DNA of 64,000 bases. Source: Nitratiruptor sp. SB155-2 (GTDB lineage: Bacteria; Campylobacterota; Campylobacteria; Campylobacterales; Nitratiruptoraceae). The notes under the pieces were generated by a model that saw nothing but the letters and a program-made list of their open reading frames with translations, was not told where the DNA came from and did no database searches. Location of the stretch: positions 1,198,501-1,262,500 of the forward strand of contig NC_009662.1 in the NCBI RefSeq assembly GCF_000010325.1, in the 5' to 3' direction. Made by a program: the position numbers and the translations under genes. Positions 46,104 to 56,615 of this stretch are shown piece by piece; within the stretch, counting starts at the first letter, position 1, and the number at the start of each line of letters is the position of its first letter.

Positions 46104-47621
46104 TTATTCGGCACTAAAGCTTGCCTTGAACTCTTCGATAGCTTTGTTGAGCAACTCTTTTATCTCGTCATCGAGTGCTTTTCTCTCTCGAATAAGCTCG
46201 AAAATCTGTGGATATTTCGCTTCAATGAAGCTATAAAGTTCATACTCAAATTTTCCAATAGCACTCACTTCGATGTCGTCAAGGAAACCGTTGGCTCCTG
46301 CATAGATGATAACAACCTGCTTTTCTACTGGCAATGGTGAATAAGGAGGCTGCTTAAGGATCTCGACCATTCTCATACCACGTTCCAGCTGCTTACGACT
46401 CGCCTCATCCAAATCACTAGCAAACTGTGCAAAGGCTTCCAGTTCTCGATACTGAGCAAGGTCGAGTCGGAGCGTACCAGCAACCTGTTTCATCGCTTTG
46501 ATCTGTGCGGCACCACCAACCCGTGATACAGAGATACCAACATTGATCGCAGGTCGGATACCAGCATTGAACAGATCAGACTCCAAGAAAATCTGTCCAT
46601 CTGTAATAGAGATAACATTCGTTGGAATATATGCAGAAACGTCACCTGCCTGTGTTTCAATGATAGGCAATGCCGTCAAACTACCTGCACCGAGCTTGTC
46701 ATTGAGCTTCGCAGCTCTCTCAAGCAGTCTTGAGTGTAGATAAAATACATCTCCAGGATACGCTTCCCGTCCAGGAGGTCTTCTGAGAATCAATGACATT
46801 TCTCGGTAAGCAACCGCGTGTTTACTCAAATCATCGTAAACGATAAGTGCGTGCTTACCGTTGTCTCTGAAATATTCTCCGATTGTTACACCGGTATATG
46901 GAGCCAAGAATTGAAGTGCAGCTGGTTCGCTGGCTCCCGCGTTTACCACGATGGTATAATCCATCGCTCCATGCTCTTCAAGTTTTTTCACAACCTGTGC
47001 CACAGTAGACTGCTTTTGCCCTACTGCAACATAGATACAAACAACATCTTGGCCTTTTTGATTGATGATCGTATCGATAGCGACGGTCGTTTTACCAGTC
47101 TGTCTGTCACCAATGATAAGCTCCCGCTGCCCTCTACCGATTGGAACGAGTGCGTCGATCGCTTTGATACCGGTTTGTAGTGGTTCATGAACAGATTTTC
47201 TTGCCATAATGCCAGGCGCTTTCTCTTCTACATATCGGTACTCAGTTGCTTCGATAGGACCTTTACCATCGATTGGCTCACCGATAGCGTTGATAACACG
47301 ACCCACAAGCGCCTCGCCAACCGGAGCTTTCAAAAGCTGACCGAGTCGTTTTACACTGCTTCCCTCACGAATACCTTCACCACGTCCTAGAACAACAACA
47401 CCTACATTTGTCTCTTCCAGGTTAAGAGCCATACCCTTGTCGCCATTGTCAAATTCAAGCATCTCTCCAGCCATAACGTTGTTAAGGCCGAATACTTTCG
47501 CAACTCCATCACCGAAAGAGATAACTTTTCCTGTTTCCTCTACATCGATTTTCAGTTCGAAATCTTCTATCCTCTCTTTTATGATAGAGCTGATCTCATC
47601 TGCTTGTAGTTTTTGTGCCAC
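46104..47621 (-). CDS. atpA: ATP synthase alpha subunit
   Basis: The 505-residue non-catalytic nucleotide-binding F1 subunit. It has the P-loop [60 protein letters not shown] and the [20 protein letters not shown] region. Complete and standard in length. Confidence 0.98.
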   Translation of the reverse strand: MAQKLQADEISSIIKERIEDFELKIDVEETGKVISFGDGVAKVFGLNNVMAGEMLEFDNGDKGMALNLEETNVGVVVLGRGEGIREGSSVKRLGQLLKAPVGEALVGRVINAIGEPIDGKGPIEATEYRYVEEKAPGIMARKSVHEPLQTGIKAIDALVPIGRGQRELIIGDRQTGKTTVAIDTIINQKGQDVVCIYVAVGQKQSTVAQVVKKLEEHGAMDYTIVVNAGASEPAALQFLAPYTGVTIGEYFRDNGKHALIVYDDLSKHAVAYREMSLILRRPPGREAYPGDVFYLHSRLLERAAKLNDKLGAGSLTALPIIETQAGDVSAYIPTNVISITDGQIFLESDLFNAGIRPAINVGISVSRVGGAAQIKAMKQVAGTLRLDLAQYRELEAFAQFASDLDEASRKQLERGMRMVEILKQPPYSPLPVEKQVVIIYAGANGFLDDIEVSAIGKFEYELYSFIEAKYPQIFELIRERKALDDEIKELLNKAIEEFKASFSAE

Positions 47622-47633
47622 AGTTTCTCCTTT

Positions 47634-48164
47634 CTATATTGCTTTCAAAATATTTTCAATAAGCTGTTTTTTGATTTTACTTTTGGAAAATTCGATTTCT
47701 ATTCCTACTGTATTGACTTCTACCTTTATTCCGTCATACGGCTCTTTACCTTGATGCAGAACAACTTCTCCATTCACCTTTTTCGAAAGTGCCTCAGCGA
47801 TCTTTTTCAATTCGTTGTCTGAAAGTTTGAATTCCGAATAGACCACGCCATCGAACTTTCGCTCTTTCAATGCTCTTTGAATTTTCAGTTCATTGGCGAG
47901 GGCAGGGATAATTTCGAGCCTGTCCTTCTCTGCTAACAACTTGATGAGATGTACAAACTTCTTTCCGGCATCTTTAAAAGGAGCGAGCAGGATCTCCTCT
48001 TTTGCCGATTTTTCAACTTCAGGCGAGATGATGAACTCTTTGACTTTCCAGTCACGAAATAGCGCTGCTATAGCCACAAGGGCATCCTCTATTGCCTGAA
48101 GTTCCTTTTCACTGCAACTCTCCATTAATGCTTTTGCATACCGTTTGGCAATCAACTCTTCCAT
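47634..48164 (-). CDS. atpH: ATP synthase delta subunit
   Basis: The 176-residue stator subunit at the top of F1. The N-terminal helical domain reads IAKRYAKALMESCSEKELQA and the C-terminal conserved segment VNGEVVLHQGKEPYDGIKVE is visible. It is encoded between atpF and atpA, starting at the atpF stop. Confidence 0.93.
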   Translation of the reverse strand: MEELIAKRYAKALMESCSEKELQAIEDALVAIAALFRDWKVKEFIISPEVEKSAKEEILLAPFKDAGKKFVHLIKLLAEKDRLEIIPALANELKIQRALKERKFDGVVYSEFKLSDNELKKIAEALSKKVNGEVVLHQGKEPYDGIKVEVNTVGIEIEFSKSKIKKQLIENILKAI

Positions 48165-48682
48165 CAGGCCACCTTCTTCACGATAAGATTGACGAATTTC
48201 TCTTTTTCAAGTTCAAGTGCCTTCTCTTCAAAAAGCTCTTCAAGGACCTCTTTCGTTATAGCTCGAACTCGTTTCCTTTTCTCGAGTTCCATACTCTCTT
48301 CAAAACTCTTTTCAAGCATTTCGATCTCTTGTTTCGCCTGCTCTTTAATCTCTTTTGTCAAGATCTCGATCTCTTGTTTTGCTGTCTCGACAATCTCTTG
48401 AGCCAACTCTTTTGCTTTTTTCAATTCGGCTTCAGCCTGAGCCTTCTCCTCTTTCGCTTCTTTCAGCTTCGCTTCAACTTCCTCAAGACGTTTTGCGATG
48501 CCCTCTTTTCTTTCTTGAAAAAAACGCTTGATAGGTTCTGCAGCGAGATAATATAAAATAGCTGCAAATATCAAGAAGTTAACGGTTCTTGGAATGATAT
48601 CCGTTCCACCGCTTGCAGCCGCTTCATTGGCAAACAACGAAACGGAGCCTAGCAGTAGAAGCATCAGAAGTTTTTGCTTCAC
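48164..48682 (-). CDS. atpF: ATP synthase b subunit with signal-like N-terminus
   Basis: The 172-residue stator b subunit. Unlike most b subunits it begins with a signal-peptide-like stretch (MKQKLLMLLLLGSVSLFANE) before the usual membrane helix (TVNFLIFAAILYYLAAEPIK) and the long charged helix. I recall the same layout in other Campylobacterota. Preceded by a b' gene, it would form a b/b' heterodimer. Confidence 0.93.
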   Translation of the reverse strand: MKQKLLMLLLLGSVSLFANEAAASGGTDIIPRTVNFLIFAAILYYLAAEPIKRFFQERKEGIAKRLEEVEAKLKEAKEEKAQAEAELKKAKELAQEIVETAKQEIEILTKEIKEQAKQEIEMLEKSFEESMELEKRKRVRAITKEVLEELFEEKALELEKEKFVNLIVKKVA

Positions 48683-48694
48683 ACCCTCTCCTTC

Positions 48695-49117
48695 TTACAG
48701 TTTGTTAAATTTGGCTTTCAAAGCCTCTTTGAAAAGTGGCATTTGAGAAATCAAAGCGCTCTTAATGCTTTTTTCTTCTTCTGCCAACTCTTGCAAAAAT
48801 GCAGTCTGTTTCTCTTCAAGCTCCACTCTTTTTTGGGCAATCAATTGTGCCATCTCGTTTTTCACCTTTGCGACTGCGTCACTTTTCATGCTGTTTGCCT
48901 GCGCTTTTGCTTCAGACACGATCGCTTTTGCTTCAGCCAATATGTGTTGCGAACCGGACTCATTCTCTTTTGCTTTTTCCAGATCTTCCTGAATGCTTCG
49001 CTCACGCTCTTGCATATACTCCATCAATGGTCGATAGAGCCAGGAGTTGAGAAGGAAAACAAGCACGAAAAAGACCGCAGCGGTCAGGACAATCAATCCA
49101 AAACTGATATCTAACAT
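48695..49117 (-). CDS. atpF': ATP synthase b' subunit
   Basis: The 140-residue protein has one N-terminal membrane helix (FGLIVLTAAVFFVLVFLLNS) and a charged coiled coil (YMQERERSIQEDLEKAKENE). It is the second stator b-type subunit, first gene of the F1/stator cluster and 70 bp after parB. The ring and a-subunit genes are not in the window, as is usual in this phylum. Confidence 0.9.
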   Translation of the reverse strand: MLDISFGLIVLTAAVFFVLVFLLNSWLYRPLMEYMQERERSIQEDLEKAKENESGSQHILAEAKAIVSEAKAQANSMKSDAVAKVKNEMAQLIAQKRVELEEKQTAFLQELAEEEKSIKSALISQMPLFKEALKAKFNKL

Positions 49118-49187
49118 CGTACTCCCTTTTTAATTTTGTTCGGATTTTATCATACGTATCTATATAAAAAGTTTAAAGCAAAGAAAC

Positions 49188-50033
49188 TCATTTCAACAAA
49201 TCGATAAAACGTTTCACTTCTTCATCGTTGTCAAATGCAATGAGTACGCCGTCTTTTTTGATTTTTGCAGTAAAACCAAGCTCTGTAAGCCTCGTTTTGA
49301 GACCATTCAAGTCGATTTCGTTTTTTCTTGTTTTGGTACCTTTTGAAACACTTTTTTTCTTATTCTGTATGTACTTTTCAACATCTCGCACGCTCAATCT
49401 CTGGCCTATGATTGAATCAACCATAATCTGTTGTTCTTTCTCATCAAGGCCAACAATCACTTTTGCATGTCCAAAGGTTATTTTCCCTTCACCAAGTGCC
49501 TTTTGTGCGTAATCACTCAGCTGCAAAAGTCTGAGAGTATTGGTGATATGGGTCCTGCTTTTTTTGACTATATTGGCAAGTTCTTCATGGGTTATGCCGT
49601 ACTCTTCGATGAGTTCTTTGTAACTTTGAGCGAGTTCAAGTGGAGTAAGGTTCTCTCTTTGGATATTTTCTATGAGTGCAAATTCGCGATACTTGTTTTT
49701 ATCGACTTTGGCTACGATCGCTTTGATCGTTTTAAGACCTGCGAGTTTGCTTGCCCGAAGTCTTCGCTCCCCTGCTATGAGCATAAAACCATCGATATCC
49801 TCTATAACCACAATAGGCTGCAGCAGGCCATGGGACCGGATCGATTCGGCAAGTTCATGCAGCGCTTTTTCATCAAAATATCGTCTTGGCTGATAGGGGT
49901 TTTTTCGGATTTGATCAATCTCGATCTCTACAACCTCCTCATTTTGTGGAAGTTCTTTCTCATAGGCTTCGGCAACCTCTCCCAAAATGGAGCCAAGCCC
50001 TTTGCCGAGACTCTTCTTTTTACTCATGGGCAT
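49188..50033 (-). CDS. parB: Chromosome partitioning protein ParB
   Basis: The 281-residue CTP-dependent DNA clamp binds parS and, with ParA, segregates the origin. It has the N-terminal ParA-contact tail ([17 protein letters not shown]), the ParB/Srx domain ([40 protein letters not shown]), the arginine motif and a helix-turn-helix ([20 protein letters not shown]). A C-terminal dimer domain closes it. It overlaps parA by 14 bases. I found no convincing parS site in the window. Confidence 0.96.
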   Translation of the reverse strand: MPMSKKKSLGKGLGSILGEVAEAYEKELPQNEEVVEIEIDQIRKNPYQPRRYFDEKALHELAESIRSHGLLQPIVVIEDIDGFMLIAGERRLRASKLAGLKTIKAIVAKVDKNKYREFALIENIQRENLTPLELAQSYKELIEEYGITHEELANIVKKSRTHITNTLRLLQLSDYAQKALGEGKITFGHAKVIVGLDEKEQQIMVDSIIGQRLSVRDVEKYIQNKKKSVSKGTKTRKNEIDLNGLKTRLTELGFTAKIKKDGVLIAFDNDEEVKRFIDLLK

Positions 50034-50811
50034 TTTCCAAGATTATTTTTGCCAAAGTCTTGTAGGCAATGGAGCCAGTGGAGTTCTTGTCATATTCGAT
50101 AACAGGTTTTCCAAAGCTAGGGCTCTCGGCAAGTTTGACATTTCTTGGAATGACAATATATGCCGCACTCTCTTTGTCTTTGAAAAGCTTGTCGTTGAAA
50201 TGATGGGTCAGATCCGCAAGCACCTGCTTGGAAAGGTTGTTCTGTCTGCTGTACATTGTCGGGAGAAAGCCTTTGATCTTCAATCCTGGATTAATCGTTT
50301 TTCGAATGAGGCGGATAGTATTCAAAAGCTGCGCAAGACCCTCAAGGGCAAAAAACTCACACTGAATGGGAATAATAACCGAGTGAGCTGCACTTAAAGC
50401 GTTTATCGTCATAGGTCCAAGAGCGGGAGGAGAATCGATGATTACGTAATCATACTCGGCAATTATTTCGGATATCGCTTCTTTGAGCATCAGTTCTCGT
50501 TTATTGCCACTGTTGTAGAACTCTTTTTCTATGCCTACCAAACCTATATTGGAAGGGGCTAAAAAGAGATTGTCCACATCGGTATCCAAGATAATCTGGG
50601 AAAGTTTTTTCGTACCGATCATCACGTGGTAGATATTGAACTCATAATCGTTTCTGCTATAGCCAAGGCTTGTTGTCGCATTCGCCTGGGGATCCGCATC
50701 GATCAAAAGAACATTTTTCCCCTCTTTCGCTAAGGATGCAGAGAGATTGACTGCCGTCGTCGTTTTCCCTACGCCGCCTTTTTGATTTGCTATAGCTATG
50801 ATCTCTTTCAT
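50020..50811 (-). CDS. parA: Chromosome partitioning ATPase ParA/Soj
   Basis: The 263-residue deviant Walker A ATPase has [40 protein letters not shown] and [20 protein letters not shown]. There is no N-terminal DNA-binding domain, as in chromosomal Soj proteins. Its ATG overlaps the birA stop by four bases. Confidence 0.96.
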   Translation of the reverse strand: MKEIIAIANQKGGVGKTTTAVNLSASLAKEGKNVLLIDADPQANATTSLGYSRNDYEFNIYHVMIGTKKLSQIILDTDVDNLFLAPSNIGLVGIEKEFYNSGNKRELMLKEAISEIIAEYDYVIIDSPPALGPMTINALSAAHSVIIPIQCEFFALEGLAQLLNTIRLIRKTINPGLKIKGFLPTMYSRQNNLSKQVLADLTHHFNDKLFKDKESAAYIVIPRNVKLAESPSFGKPVIEYDKNSTGSIAYKTLAKIILENAHE

Positions 50812-51443
50812 CGATACGAATACACCCTTTCTCCGCTTATTATCAACGCCCCATCCTCTGCAAGTTCGGCATTTTCAAGCAGGATCTCTTTGTCTTCAAT
50901 ATGTGTCCTGTAGGATTTGCTTTTATGAAATTCTAGCTTATATTTGCTAAAAATTTGCTTCCATGAAATTTTTTGCTCAATATGCGCAAAATAATCCCGC
51001 AAAAAAGGTTCTGCTTCTATTTCTATATCCAAAACGGCAAAACCTTTTGGCGCCTTTTTTGTATTGATCCCTATTCCGCAAACGATTACATCACCTACTT
51101 TGTTCGTTATGCAGCCTCCACACTTCTTCTCTTCTAGATAAAGATCATTTGGCCATTTGAGCCATACGCGCGATCCTTTTTGTTCCAATACCGTTTTTAG
51201 CTGATACATAAAATAGATGGCGATCGATTGCAGTGGCAGATCCTTGGGTAATTGGGAAGATTCCAGAGCGAATGAGAGAAAAAAGTTCCCCTCTTCACCG
51301 ATCCACTCATTCCCTCTGCTTCCGACACCGCGGGTTTGCAACGTAGTAAAATAGGCAACGGGTGCAAAGACTTTCCGGTTTTTTAAATCTTCCAGTAACG
51401 CCGTTTGTGTCGAATCAATCTTTTCAAAAAAATGTATCTCCAA
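50808..51443 (-). CDS. birA: Biotin--[acetyl-CoA-carboxylase] ligase, catalytic type
   Basis: The enzyme attaches biotin to the carrier subunit of acetyl-CoA carboxylase. Motifs are [60 protein letters not shown] and [18 protein letters not shown]. It lacks the N-terminal repressor domain of E. coli BirA. I prefer TTG 51443 (211 residues), which leaves a short overlap with fmt; the earlier in-frame start at 51509 would lie deep inside fmt. Confidence 0.9.
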   Translation of the reverse strand: MEIHFFEKIDSTQTALLEDLKNRKVFAPVAYFTTLQTRGVGSRGNEWIGEEGNFFLSFALESSQLPKDLPLQSIAIYFMYQLKTVLEQKGSRVWLKWPNDLYLEEKKCGGCITNKVGDVIVCGIGINTKKAPKGFAVLDIEIEAEPFLRDYFAHIEQKISWKQIFSKYKLEFHKSKSYRTHIEDKEILLENAELAEDGALIISGERVYSYR

Positions 51444-52332
51444 CCTTGAGCCTTTTTCCTCGAAGATATGCCACTGCTTCCATCGCTTTTTTTGATGGGG
51501 GCTGAACACTCTTGATGCAAATCGATCCTCTCCTGCAACCCACTACAACACCTGCATCTGAAATTTCTAAAATTTTGCCCTCTTCATGTGTATTATCCGT
51601 TTCAACCAGGTCAATCTCTTTGAGTTTCAACCCGTTTTCCAAAAAGATACCTGGCCAAACAATAAAAGCTCTATACTTATTCCAAATAACTTTGGCATCG
51701 CTAAAGCGTATCTGGCCATCTTGTTTTCGAATCTTTTTGCAGTAACTTGCATCCACATCATGTTGTGCTATAGGAGCGATGTTTTCAAATGATTGAAGAA
51801 CTTTTGGCGTCAACTCCTTTGCAAGATGGCTCAGCTTTTCAAAGAGCGTGATCGCATTGTCACTATTTTGGATATCGATCACATCGTAAGCCAAAATATC
51901 GCCCGTATCGAGACCTTCATCCATAAGCATTGCCGTGACGCCCGTGACAGTGTCGCCATTGAGCAGAGCATGCTGGATAGGGCTTGCACCACGATATTTC
52001 GGCAGGAGTGATGCGTGCAGGTTGATACAGGGAGCCAGTTGCAAAATCTCTTTTGGCAAAATCTGCCCGTAGGCAGCTACCACGATAAAATCTGGTGCGA
52101 GTGTGTGAAGCTGCTCATAAACTTCTTCACTTTTAAGTGTAGATGGCTGGAAAATCGGGATATCTACATTTTTCTCTATCAAAAACTTTTTCACATGCGG
52201 CGGTGTTACAACCTGTTTCCTGCCAACCGGTTTGTCTGGCTGCGTAAACACACCAACCACTTCAAACTTTTCAAGCAAGCCTTCTAAAATGGTCGTTGCA
52301 TAATCGGGAGTTCCCATAAAAACAATTCTCAT
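51424..52332 (-). CDS. fmt: Methionyl-tRNA formyltransferase
   Basis: The 302-residue enzyme formylates initiator Met-tRNA, whose gene is at 56440 in this window. It has the start [20 protein letters not shown], the catalytic region CINLHASLLPKYRGASPIQH, TGVTAMLMDEGLDTGDILA and a C-terminal OB-like domain. It overlaps truD by four bases. Confidence 0.96.
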   Translation of the reverse strand: MRIVFMGTPDYATTILEGLLEKFEVVGVFTQPDKPVGRKQVVTPPHVKKFLIEKNVDIPIFQPSTLKSEEVYEQLHTLAPDFIVVAAYGQILPKEILQLAPCINLHASLLPKYRGASPIQHALLNGDTVTGVTAMLMDEGLDTGDILAYDVIDIQNSDNAITLFEKLSHLAKELTPKVLQSFENIAPIAQHDVDASYCKKIRKQDGQIRFSDAKVIWNKYRAFIVWPGIFLENGLKLKEIDLVETDNTHEEGKILEISDAGVVVGCRRGSICIKSVQPPSKKAMEAVAYLRGKRLKVGDTFF

Positions 52333-53288
52333 ACAAATCCTTTATAGCTCATCGGCTTCTTAGCAAGATTTTCGAGAAAAATGGTAGCATAACTTCCTTT
52401 TGGGAGCGTAAATTCCAACAAAACGCCATCCCACTCTCTTTTGATATCCAAAATTTTGGGATAGACTATAGCATCGCGCCTTTCGCCTCTAAGAGGCAGC
52501 AGTGCATCATATTTCCTTTCTATTACTTTGGCTTCACCCTTTGCACGAAGCACTCTATTCCCTGGCAAAAGCCCTGTGGGAACGATCTCTTTTTGCAAAA
52601 AGGGCTCTTGTAAAATTGTATCCGAAACAAAAAATTTCTTACCTTTTCTATACACTTCTCCCGATAACAGCCTGAAGCCATTGCTGCTTTTTCGAACTCG
52701 CTCATCGAGCCATCTGTTGAAAAGGTCGCTCTGATAGATAAAAAGCAAAAACTTTTGCATCTTTTTATCTTTGGTGAAATAGTCTTCTTCTACAAAAGTT
52801 TTCGCTTTTTGCAAACCCTCTCTTCCAAAACGCTGATGACCAAAATAGTTCGGCATTCCGTGTTTTGCAGTCCAATAAGCAAGTTCTTGTAGTTTTTGGA
52901 AATCAGAAACATTATGCACTCGCATTATAAATCTATTACCAATCAAATCGCCCATATTGATCGGTCTATCATGCAGCGTCGTTGAAACAATTTTAATGGA
53001 TGGATGTTTGAATCGCTTCAGTGATTTGGAAAAGTTTTTATGGAGAGAAATATATTGGATTGTGGTGGCGTATTTGTCTTTGAGCCCTGCATACCCGATT
53101 TTCACATCACCAAGTTCTCTTTTGAAAATAGTGATCAAATCCCATGTAGAAAGACCCTTTTTCTCTATTTTCAAAACAAGATATCCCCCCTTACCTTTCC
53201 ACTGCAAGGGGATCTCTTCAACGAAAAAATCTTCGACGGAAGGACGGAACCGAAATCCGACACTCTCTTTGGTTAAGTAGCTTCGCAT
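52329..53288 (-). CDS. truD: tRNA pseudouridine-13 synthase TruD
   Basis: The 319-residue protein has the TruD N-terminal [19 protein letters not shown], the catalytic Asp in [20 protein letters not shown] and [20 protein letters not shown]. It pseudouridylates U13 in tRNA-Glu. It overlaps proB by 16 bases and fmt by four. Confidence 0.94.
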   Translation of the reverse strand: MRSYLTKESVGFRFRPSVEDFFVEEIPLQWKGKGGYLVLKIEKKGLSTWDLITIFKRELGDVKIGYAGLKDKYATTIQYISLHKNFSKSLKRFKHPSIKIVSTTLHDRPINMGDLIGNRFIMRVHNVSDFQKLQELAYWTAKHGMPNYFGHQRFGREGLQKAKTFVEEDYFTKDKKMQKFLLFIYQSDLFNRWLDERVRKSSNGFRLLSGEVYRKGKKFFVSDTILQEPFLQKEIVPTGLLPGNRVLRAKGEAKVIERKYDALLPLRGERRDAIVYPKILDIKREWDGVLLEFTLPKGSYATIFLENLAKKPMSYKGFV

Positions 53289-54049
53289 TGTCTGGGTACA
53301 AAAAGAGTTCCACCAAGATGCTCGCCTTGGAGCAAAAAACGGCTCGCATCATCAAGGTCAAATCCGCTTGCAAGATACATCGGAACGCCCCGTTCCATCA
53401 AAAACTGTGCCGCTTTGAGTTTCGTGACGATCCCTCCTGTTGCGAAAGAGTAGTTTGGATTGCACTGTTGTTGAAGAAGATCTTCAGGTATGGAATCCAC
53501 CTCTTTTAAAAGTTTTGCATCGTCACTTCTTTTGGGATCTTTGTCATACAATCCATCGATATCACTGAGAATTGCTAAAAGATCGGCATCAAAATAGTAT
53601 GCCACATGGGCTGAAAGCTGGTCATTGTCTCCAAACACGAGCTCTTCTGTGGCAGTCACATCGTTTTCATTGATGATGGGGATCACTCTGTTTTTCAGAA
53701 GAGTCTCGATAGCATTTTTCGCATGTGCTGTTCGCTTTCTACTGTCAAAATCGTCAGCACTCAAAAGCACCTGAGCAACATGTATACCAAATTTTTCAAA
53801 TTTTTTATGATAACTTCGCATCAAAAGCGGTTGTCCGATCGCTGCAAGAGCCTGTTTGTTGGCAATGTTTGATTTGTCCAGTTTCAAAAGAGTGTATCCG
53901 GCTGCCACTGCACCGGAACTTACCAAGATCACTTCATATTTTTCATGCAGCTGACTCAAGAACTGGACTAGATTTGCCATTCGCTCTTTTGCAAGCCTGT
54001 TTTGTTCCGTTAAAACGGCACTGCCGACTTTAATCACTATTCGCTTCAC
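53273..54049 (-). CDS. proB: Glutamate 5-kinase without PUA domain
   Basis: ProB makes glutamyl phosphate, the first step to proline. The amino acid kinase fold is complete ([79 protein letters not shown]). The C-terminal PUA domain of longer ProB is missing, giving about 258 residues instead of some 370. I recall the short form in Campylobacterota. GTG 54049, behind AAGGA, is preferred to ATG 54082. Confidence 0.93.
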   Translation of the reverse strand: MKRIVIKVGSAVLTEQNRLAKERMANLVQFLSQLHEKYEVILVSSGAVAAGYTLLKLDKSNIANKQALAAIGQPLLMRSYHKKFEKFGIHVAQVLLSADDFDSRKRTAHAKNAIETLLKNRVIPIINENDVTATEELVFGDNDQLSAHVAYYFDADLLAILSDIDGLYDKDPKRSDDAKLLKEVDSIPEDLLQQQCNPNYSFATGGIVTKLKAAQFLMERGVPMYLASGFDLDDASRFLLQGEHLGGTLFVPRQCEAT

Positions 54050-55133
54050 TACGTTCCTTCTTGACCAGATCATAGAGTGCATATTTCAGTGCATCGATAT
54101 TTATCCGTGCCACTGCCGAAATAGAGACAACAAAAAACGGTTTTGAAGAATCGTACGCATAGATATCTTGGATAAAATAGGGATAGCGCTCCTCCAATCC
54201 GTATCTATTATCTCCGCCTCTATTCAGATGCAAATCTTCAATAAATTTTTCTATTTTCTCTTTTGCTTCATCCTCTTGCAACGCATCGATCTTCGTCAAC
54301 GCTATGGCAAAACTTCTTTTGGCAAGCTCTTCGCTGAAATTTTTCAGCTCTTTTTGAAGCGTTTTATACTGGGTCAATGGATCTCTGTAACTGGACATAT
54401 CGATCATATACAAAAGAGACTTCGTTCTTTCTATATGTTTGAGAAACTGCAGTCCCAGACCCTTGCCTTCGCTTGCTCCACCAATGATACCCGGGATATC
54501 CGCCATCACGAAACTCTCAAATTCACTTACTCGCACTACTCCAAGTTTTGGCGTGAGCGTGGTGAATTCGTAGTTGGCAACTTCGGGTTTTGCATTGGAA
54601 ATGGTGGAGATAAGTGTTGATTTTCCTACATTTGGAAATCCCACAAGTCCCACATCCGCTATCAGTTTGAGTTCCAGACGTATCTGGACCACTTTTCCAG
54701 GAAGTCCCGGCTGTGCATAGGTTGGTCGTTGATTGGAAGCACTTTTGAAGTGCCAGTTTCCTTTACCGCCTTTGCCTCCCTGTAAAAAGAGAACCTTTTG
54801 CCCATCTTCTACAAGATCAAAAATAAGCTCTCCGCTTTGGGCATCATATACCTGGGTTCCGGGAGGTACAATGAGGATAAGATCTTCCCCCTTTTTCCCA
54901 TGTTTTCTTCGCCCCTCTCCTGGACGTCCGTTTTGTGCTTTTAAAACTTTTTTGCCTTTAAAGTGGGAAAGCGTATGGGTATTTTTATCTACAAGAAAAT
55001 AGACATTGCCGCCATCACCGCCATCACCACCGTCAGGACCCCCTTTGGGAACAAACTTTTCTCTTCGAAAACTAACAGCGCCTTGTCCACCTTTTCCAGA
55101 ATGGACGGTAAGCTCTACATTGTCGATAAACAT
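54030..55133 (-). CDS. obgE: GTPase ObgE/CgtA
   Basis: The 367-residue ribosome-assembly GTPase has the Gly-rich Obg fold ([40 protein letters not shown]) and the G domain with [40 protein letters not shown] and ALTKIDALQ. It follows rpmA after an 87-bp gap containing a 10-bp hairpin and overlaps proB. Confidence 0.96.
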   Translation of the reverse strand: MFIDNVELTVHSGKGGQGAVSFRREKFVPKGGPDGGDGGDGGNVYFLVDKNTHTLSHFKGKKVLKAQNGRPGEGRRKHGKKGEDLILIVPPGTQVYDAQSGELIFDLVEDGQKVLFLQGGKGGKGNWHFKSASNQRPTYAQPGLPGKVVQIRLELKLIADVGLVGFPNVGKSTLISTISNAKPEVANYEFTTLTPKLGVVRVSEFESFVMADIPGIIGGASEGKGLGLQFLKHIERTKSLLYMIDMSSYRDPLTQYKTLQKELKNFSEELAKRSFAIALTKIDALQEDEAKEKIEKFIEDLHLNRGGDNRYGLEERYPYFIQDIYAYDSSKPFFVVSISAVARINIDALKYALYDLVKKERSEANSD

Positions 55134-55198
55134 CTATTTTCCTTTGTGACGTTGGACGTCGAATGCTTGAAGAGATTGCAGAAGAATGAATTTGAAAC

Positions 55199-55222
55199 AA
55201 TTTTGGGCGGGTGCCCAAAATT
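55199..55222 (-). terminator. Hairpin (terminator or attenuator) between rpmA and obgE
   Basis: Perfect 10-bp stem AATTTTGGGC / GCCCAAAATT with a four-base loop, beginning inside the rpmA stop codon. It probably lowers read-through from the ribosomal protein genes into obgE. Confidence 0.6.
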
Positions 55223-55478
55223 ATTCTACTGGATACACAGAAACTTTTTGACGATCTTTTCCGTATCGCTCAAATTTTACAACGCCGTCAATGAGCGCAA
55301 AGATCGTATGATCTTTTCCAAGACCAACATTGTTTCCAGGGTGAACTTTTGTTCCTCTTTGTCGGATGATAATGTTTCCGGCTCGGACAAACTCACCACC
55401 GAATTTTTTTACGCCTAATCTACGACCCGCACTGTCGCGGTTATTCTGAGTACTACCCTGACCCTTCTTGTGTGCCAT
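55221..55478 (-). CDS. rpmA: 50S ribosomal protein L27
   Basis: The 85-residue protein starts [20 protein letters not shown] and continues [20 protein letters not shown] and [21 protein letters not shown]27 sits at the peptidyl transferase centre. The N-terminus has no cleavable extension of the Firmicutes type. It follows rplU by 12 bases. Confidence 0.98.
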   Translation of the reverse strand: MAHKKGQGSTQNNRDSAGRRLGVKKFGGEFVRAGNIIIRQRGTKVHPGNNVGLGKDHTIFALIDGVVKFERYGKDRQKVSVYPVE

Positions 55479-55490
55479 TTCTTCTCCTTA

Positions 55491-55799
55491 TTATGCGTTG
55501 ATAGCAGTGATTTTCACTCGCGTGAAGTCTCTTCTGAAACCTCTTTTGACTTTAGAGTCTTTTCTTCTTCTTTTTTTGAAGATGATAACTTTCTTACCTC
55601 GCCCCTCGTTGATCACTTCGCCCTCTACTACAGCACCTTCAACAAAAGGAGTACCAACTTTAAGCTCTCCATTGTCTACTGCAAGAACTTCTTTAAATTC
55701 AACTTTCGTTTTGGGCTCCAATCCCATTTTATCAAAGCAGATTATATCCCCTTCTTTGACCTTGTACTGCTTTCCGCCATTTTTGATGATTGCATACAT
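55491..55799 (-). CDS. rplU: 50S ribosomal protein L21
   Basis: The 102-residue protein reads [20 protein letters not shown] at the start and [20 protein letters not shown] near the end, the L21 pattern. ATG 55799 has AAAGGA upstream; a TTG three codons earlier overlaps that site. It is the first gene of the long minus-strand block toward fabD. Confidence 0.97.
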   Translation of the reverse strand: MYAIIKNGGKQYKVKEGDIICFDKMGLEPKTKVEFKEVLAVDNGELKVGTPFVEGAVVEGEVINEGRGKKVIIFKKRRRKDSKVKRGFRRDFTRVKITAINA

Positions 55800-55861
55800 C
55801 TTCGCCAATCCTTTGCCGATTTTTAGTTGCGAATGATATCAAAGAGGAGTTTAAAATTTGT

Positions 55862-56239
55862 TTAAACTTTTGCTATAGCATCTATCTCGACTAGTGCATT
55901 TTTTGGCAGGGTCTTGACTGCAACCGTACTGCGTGCCGGTTTATGATTTCCAAAAGCCTCTTCATATACCTGATTCACCGTTGCAAAATCATTCATATCG
56001 GCTAAAAAGATTGTGGTTTTTATCACTTTATCCATCCCAGAGCCCGCCGCTTCCAAAACATTTTTGAGATTTTGCAAAACCTGTTTTGCTTGCGTGGCGA
56101 CATCTTTTGATAAAAGTTCATCACTGCCATCTGGCAAAAGCGCGATCTGACCCGAAGTATAGACCATACCATCGACAACCATTGCTTGAGAATATGGGCC
56201 AATTGCTTGTGGCGCATTAGAGGTTTGTATAGAATGCAT
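55862..56239 (-). CDS. ridA: RidA-family enamine/imine deaminase
   Basis: The 125-residue protein hydrolyses reactive 2-aminoacrylate-type intermediates made by PLP enzymes. It shows SNAPQAIGPYSQAMVVDGMV, YTSGQIALLPDGS, LADMNDFATVNQVYEEAF and PARSTVAVKTLPKNALVEID, in which the Arg binds the substrate carboxylate. Normal length. It lies between rplU and the tRNA genes and is probably transcribed separately. Confidence 0.95.
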   Translation of the reverse strand: MHSIQTSNAPQAIGPYSQAMVVDGMVYTSGQIALLPDGSDELLSKDVATQAKQVLQNLKNVLEAAGSGMDKVIKTTIFLADMNDFATVNQVYEEAFGNHKPARSTVAVKTLPKNALVEIDAIAKV

Positions 56240-56313
56240 TGCAACTCCTTATTATAAAAATTTTTGCTCTTATTGAACACAATGAGACAGTTTCGTTATT
56301 ATATCTACAGCTC

Positions 56314-56342
56314 TTGACATTTGCAAATCAACATATTATAAT
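56314..56342 (+). promoter_or_regulatory. Canonical sigma-70 promoter for the tRNA genes
   Basis: TTGACA at 56314-56319, a 17-base spacer and TATAAT at 56337-56342 match the consensus exactly. Transcription would start about 8-10 bases before tRNA-Gln. It is the strongest promoter by eye in the window. Confidence 0.9.
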
Positions 56343-56357
56343 TTCGCCTGAATTTAT

Positions 56358-56432
56358 TGGGGTGTCGCCAAGCGGTAAGGCAGCGGGTTTTGGTCCCGCC
56401 ATTCGGGGGTTCGAATCCTCCCACCCCAGCCA
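56358..56432 (+). tRNA. tRNA-Gln (TTG)
   Basis: The 75-base cloverleaf has acceptor stem TGGGGTG / CACCCCA, anticodon stem GCGGG / CCCGC with loop TTTTGGT (anticodon TTG), T-loop TTCGAAT and an encoded CCA end. It is the first of two tRNAs behind the consensus promoter. Confidence 0.96.
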
Positions 56433-56439
56433 CTTCTGA

Positions 56440-56516
<77 letters not shown>

Positions 56517-56615
56517 AAAACCCCACAATTTTGCCACAATTCATCCTTTTTGATTAAACTTTCTTCAAATTTGATTATGATACAATCTTTGCAAAACACC
56601 ATATAAGGATGAAGC

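Noticed and set aside
48164-48240. Signal-like start of AtpF as a wrong start codon
   Set aside because: A shorter start would remove no conserved sequence, but I recall the same leader before the membrane helix in other Campylobacterota b subunits and the spacing to atpF' is normal.
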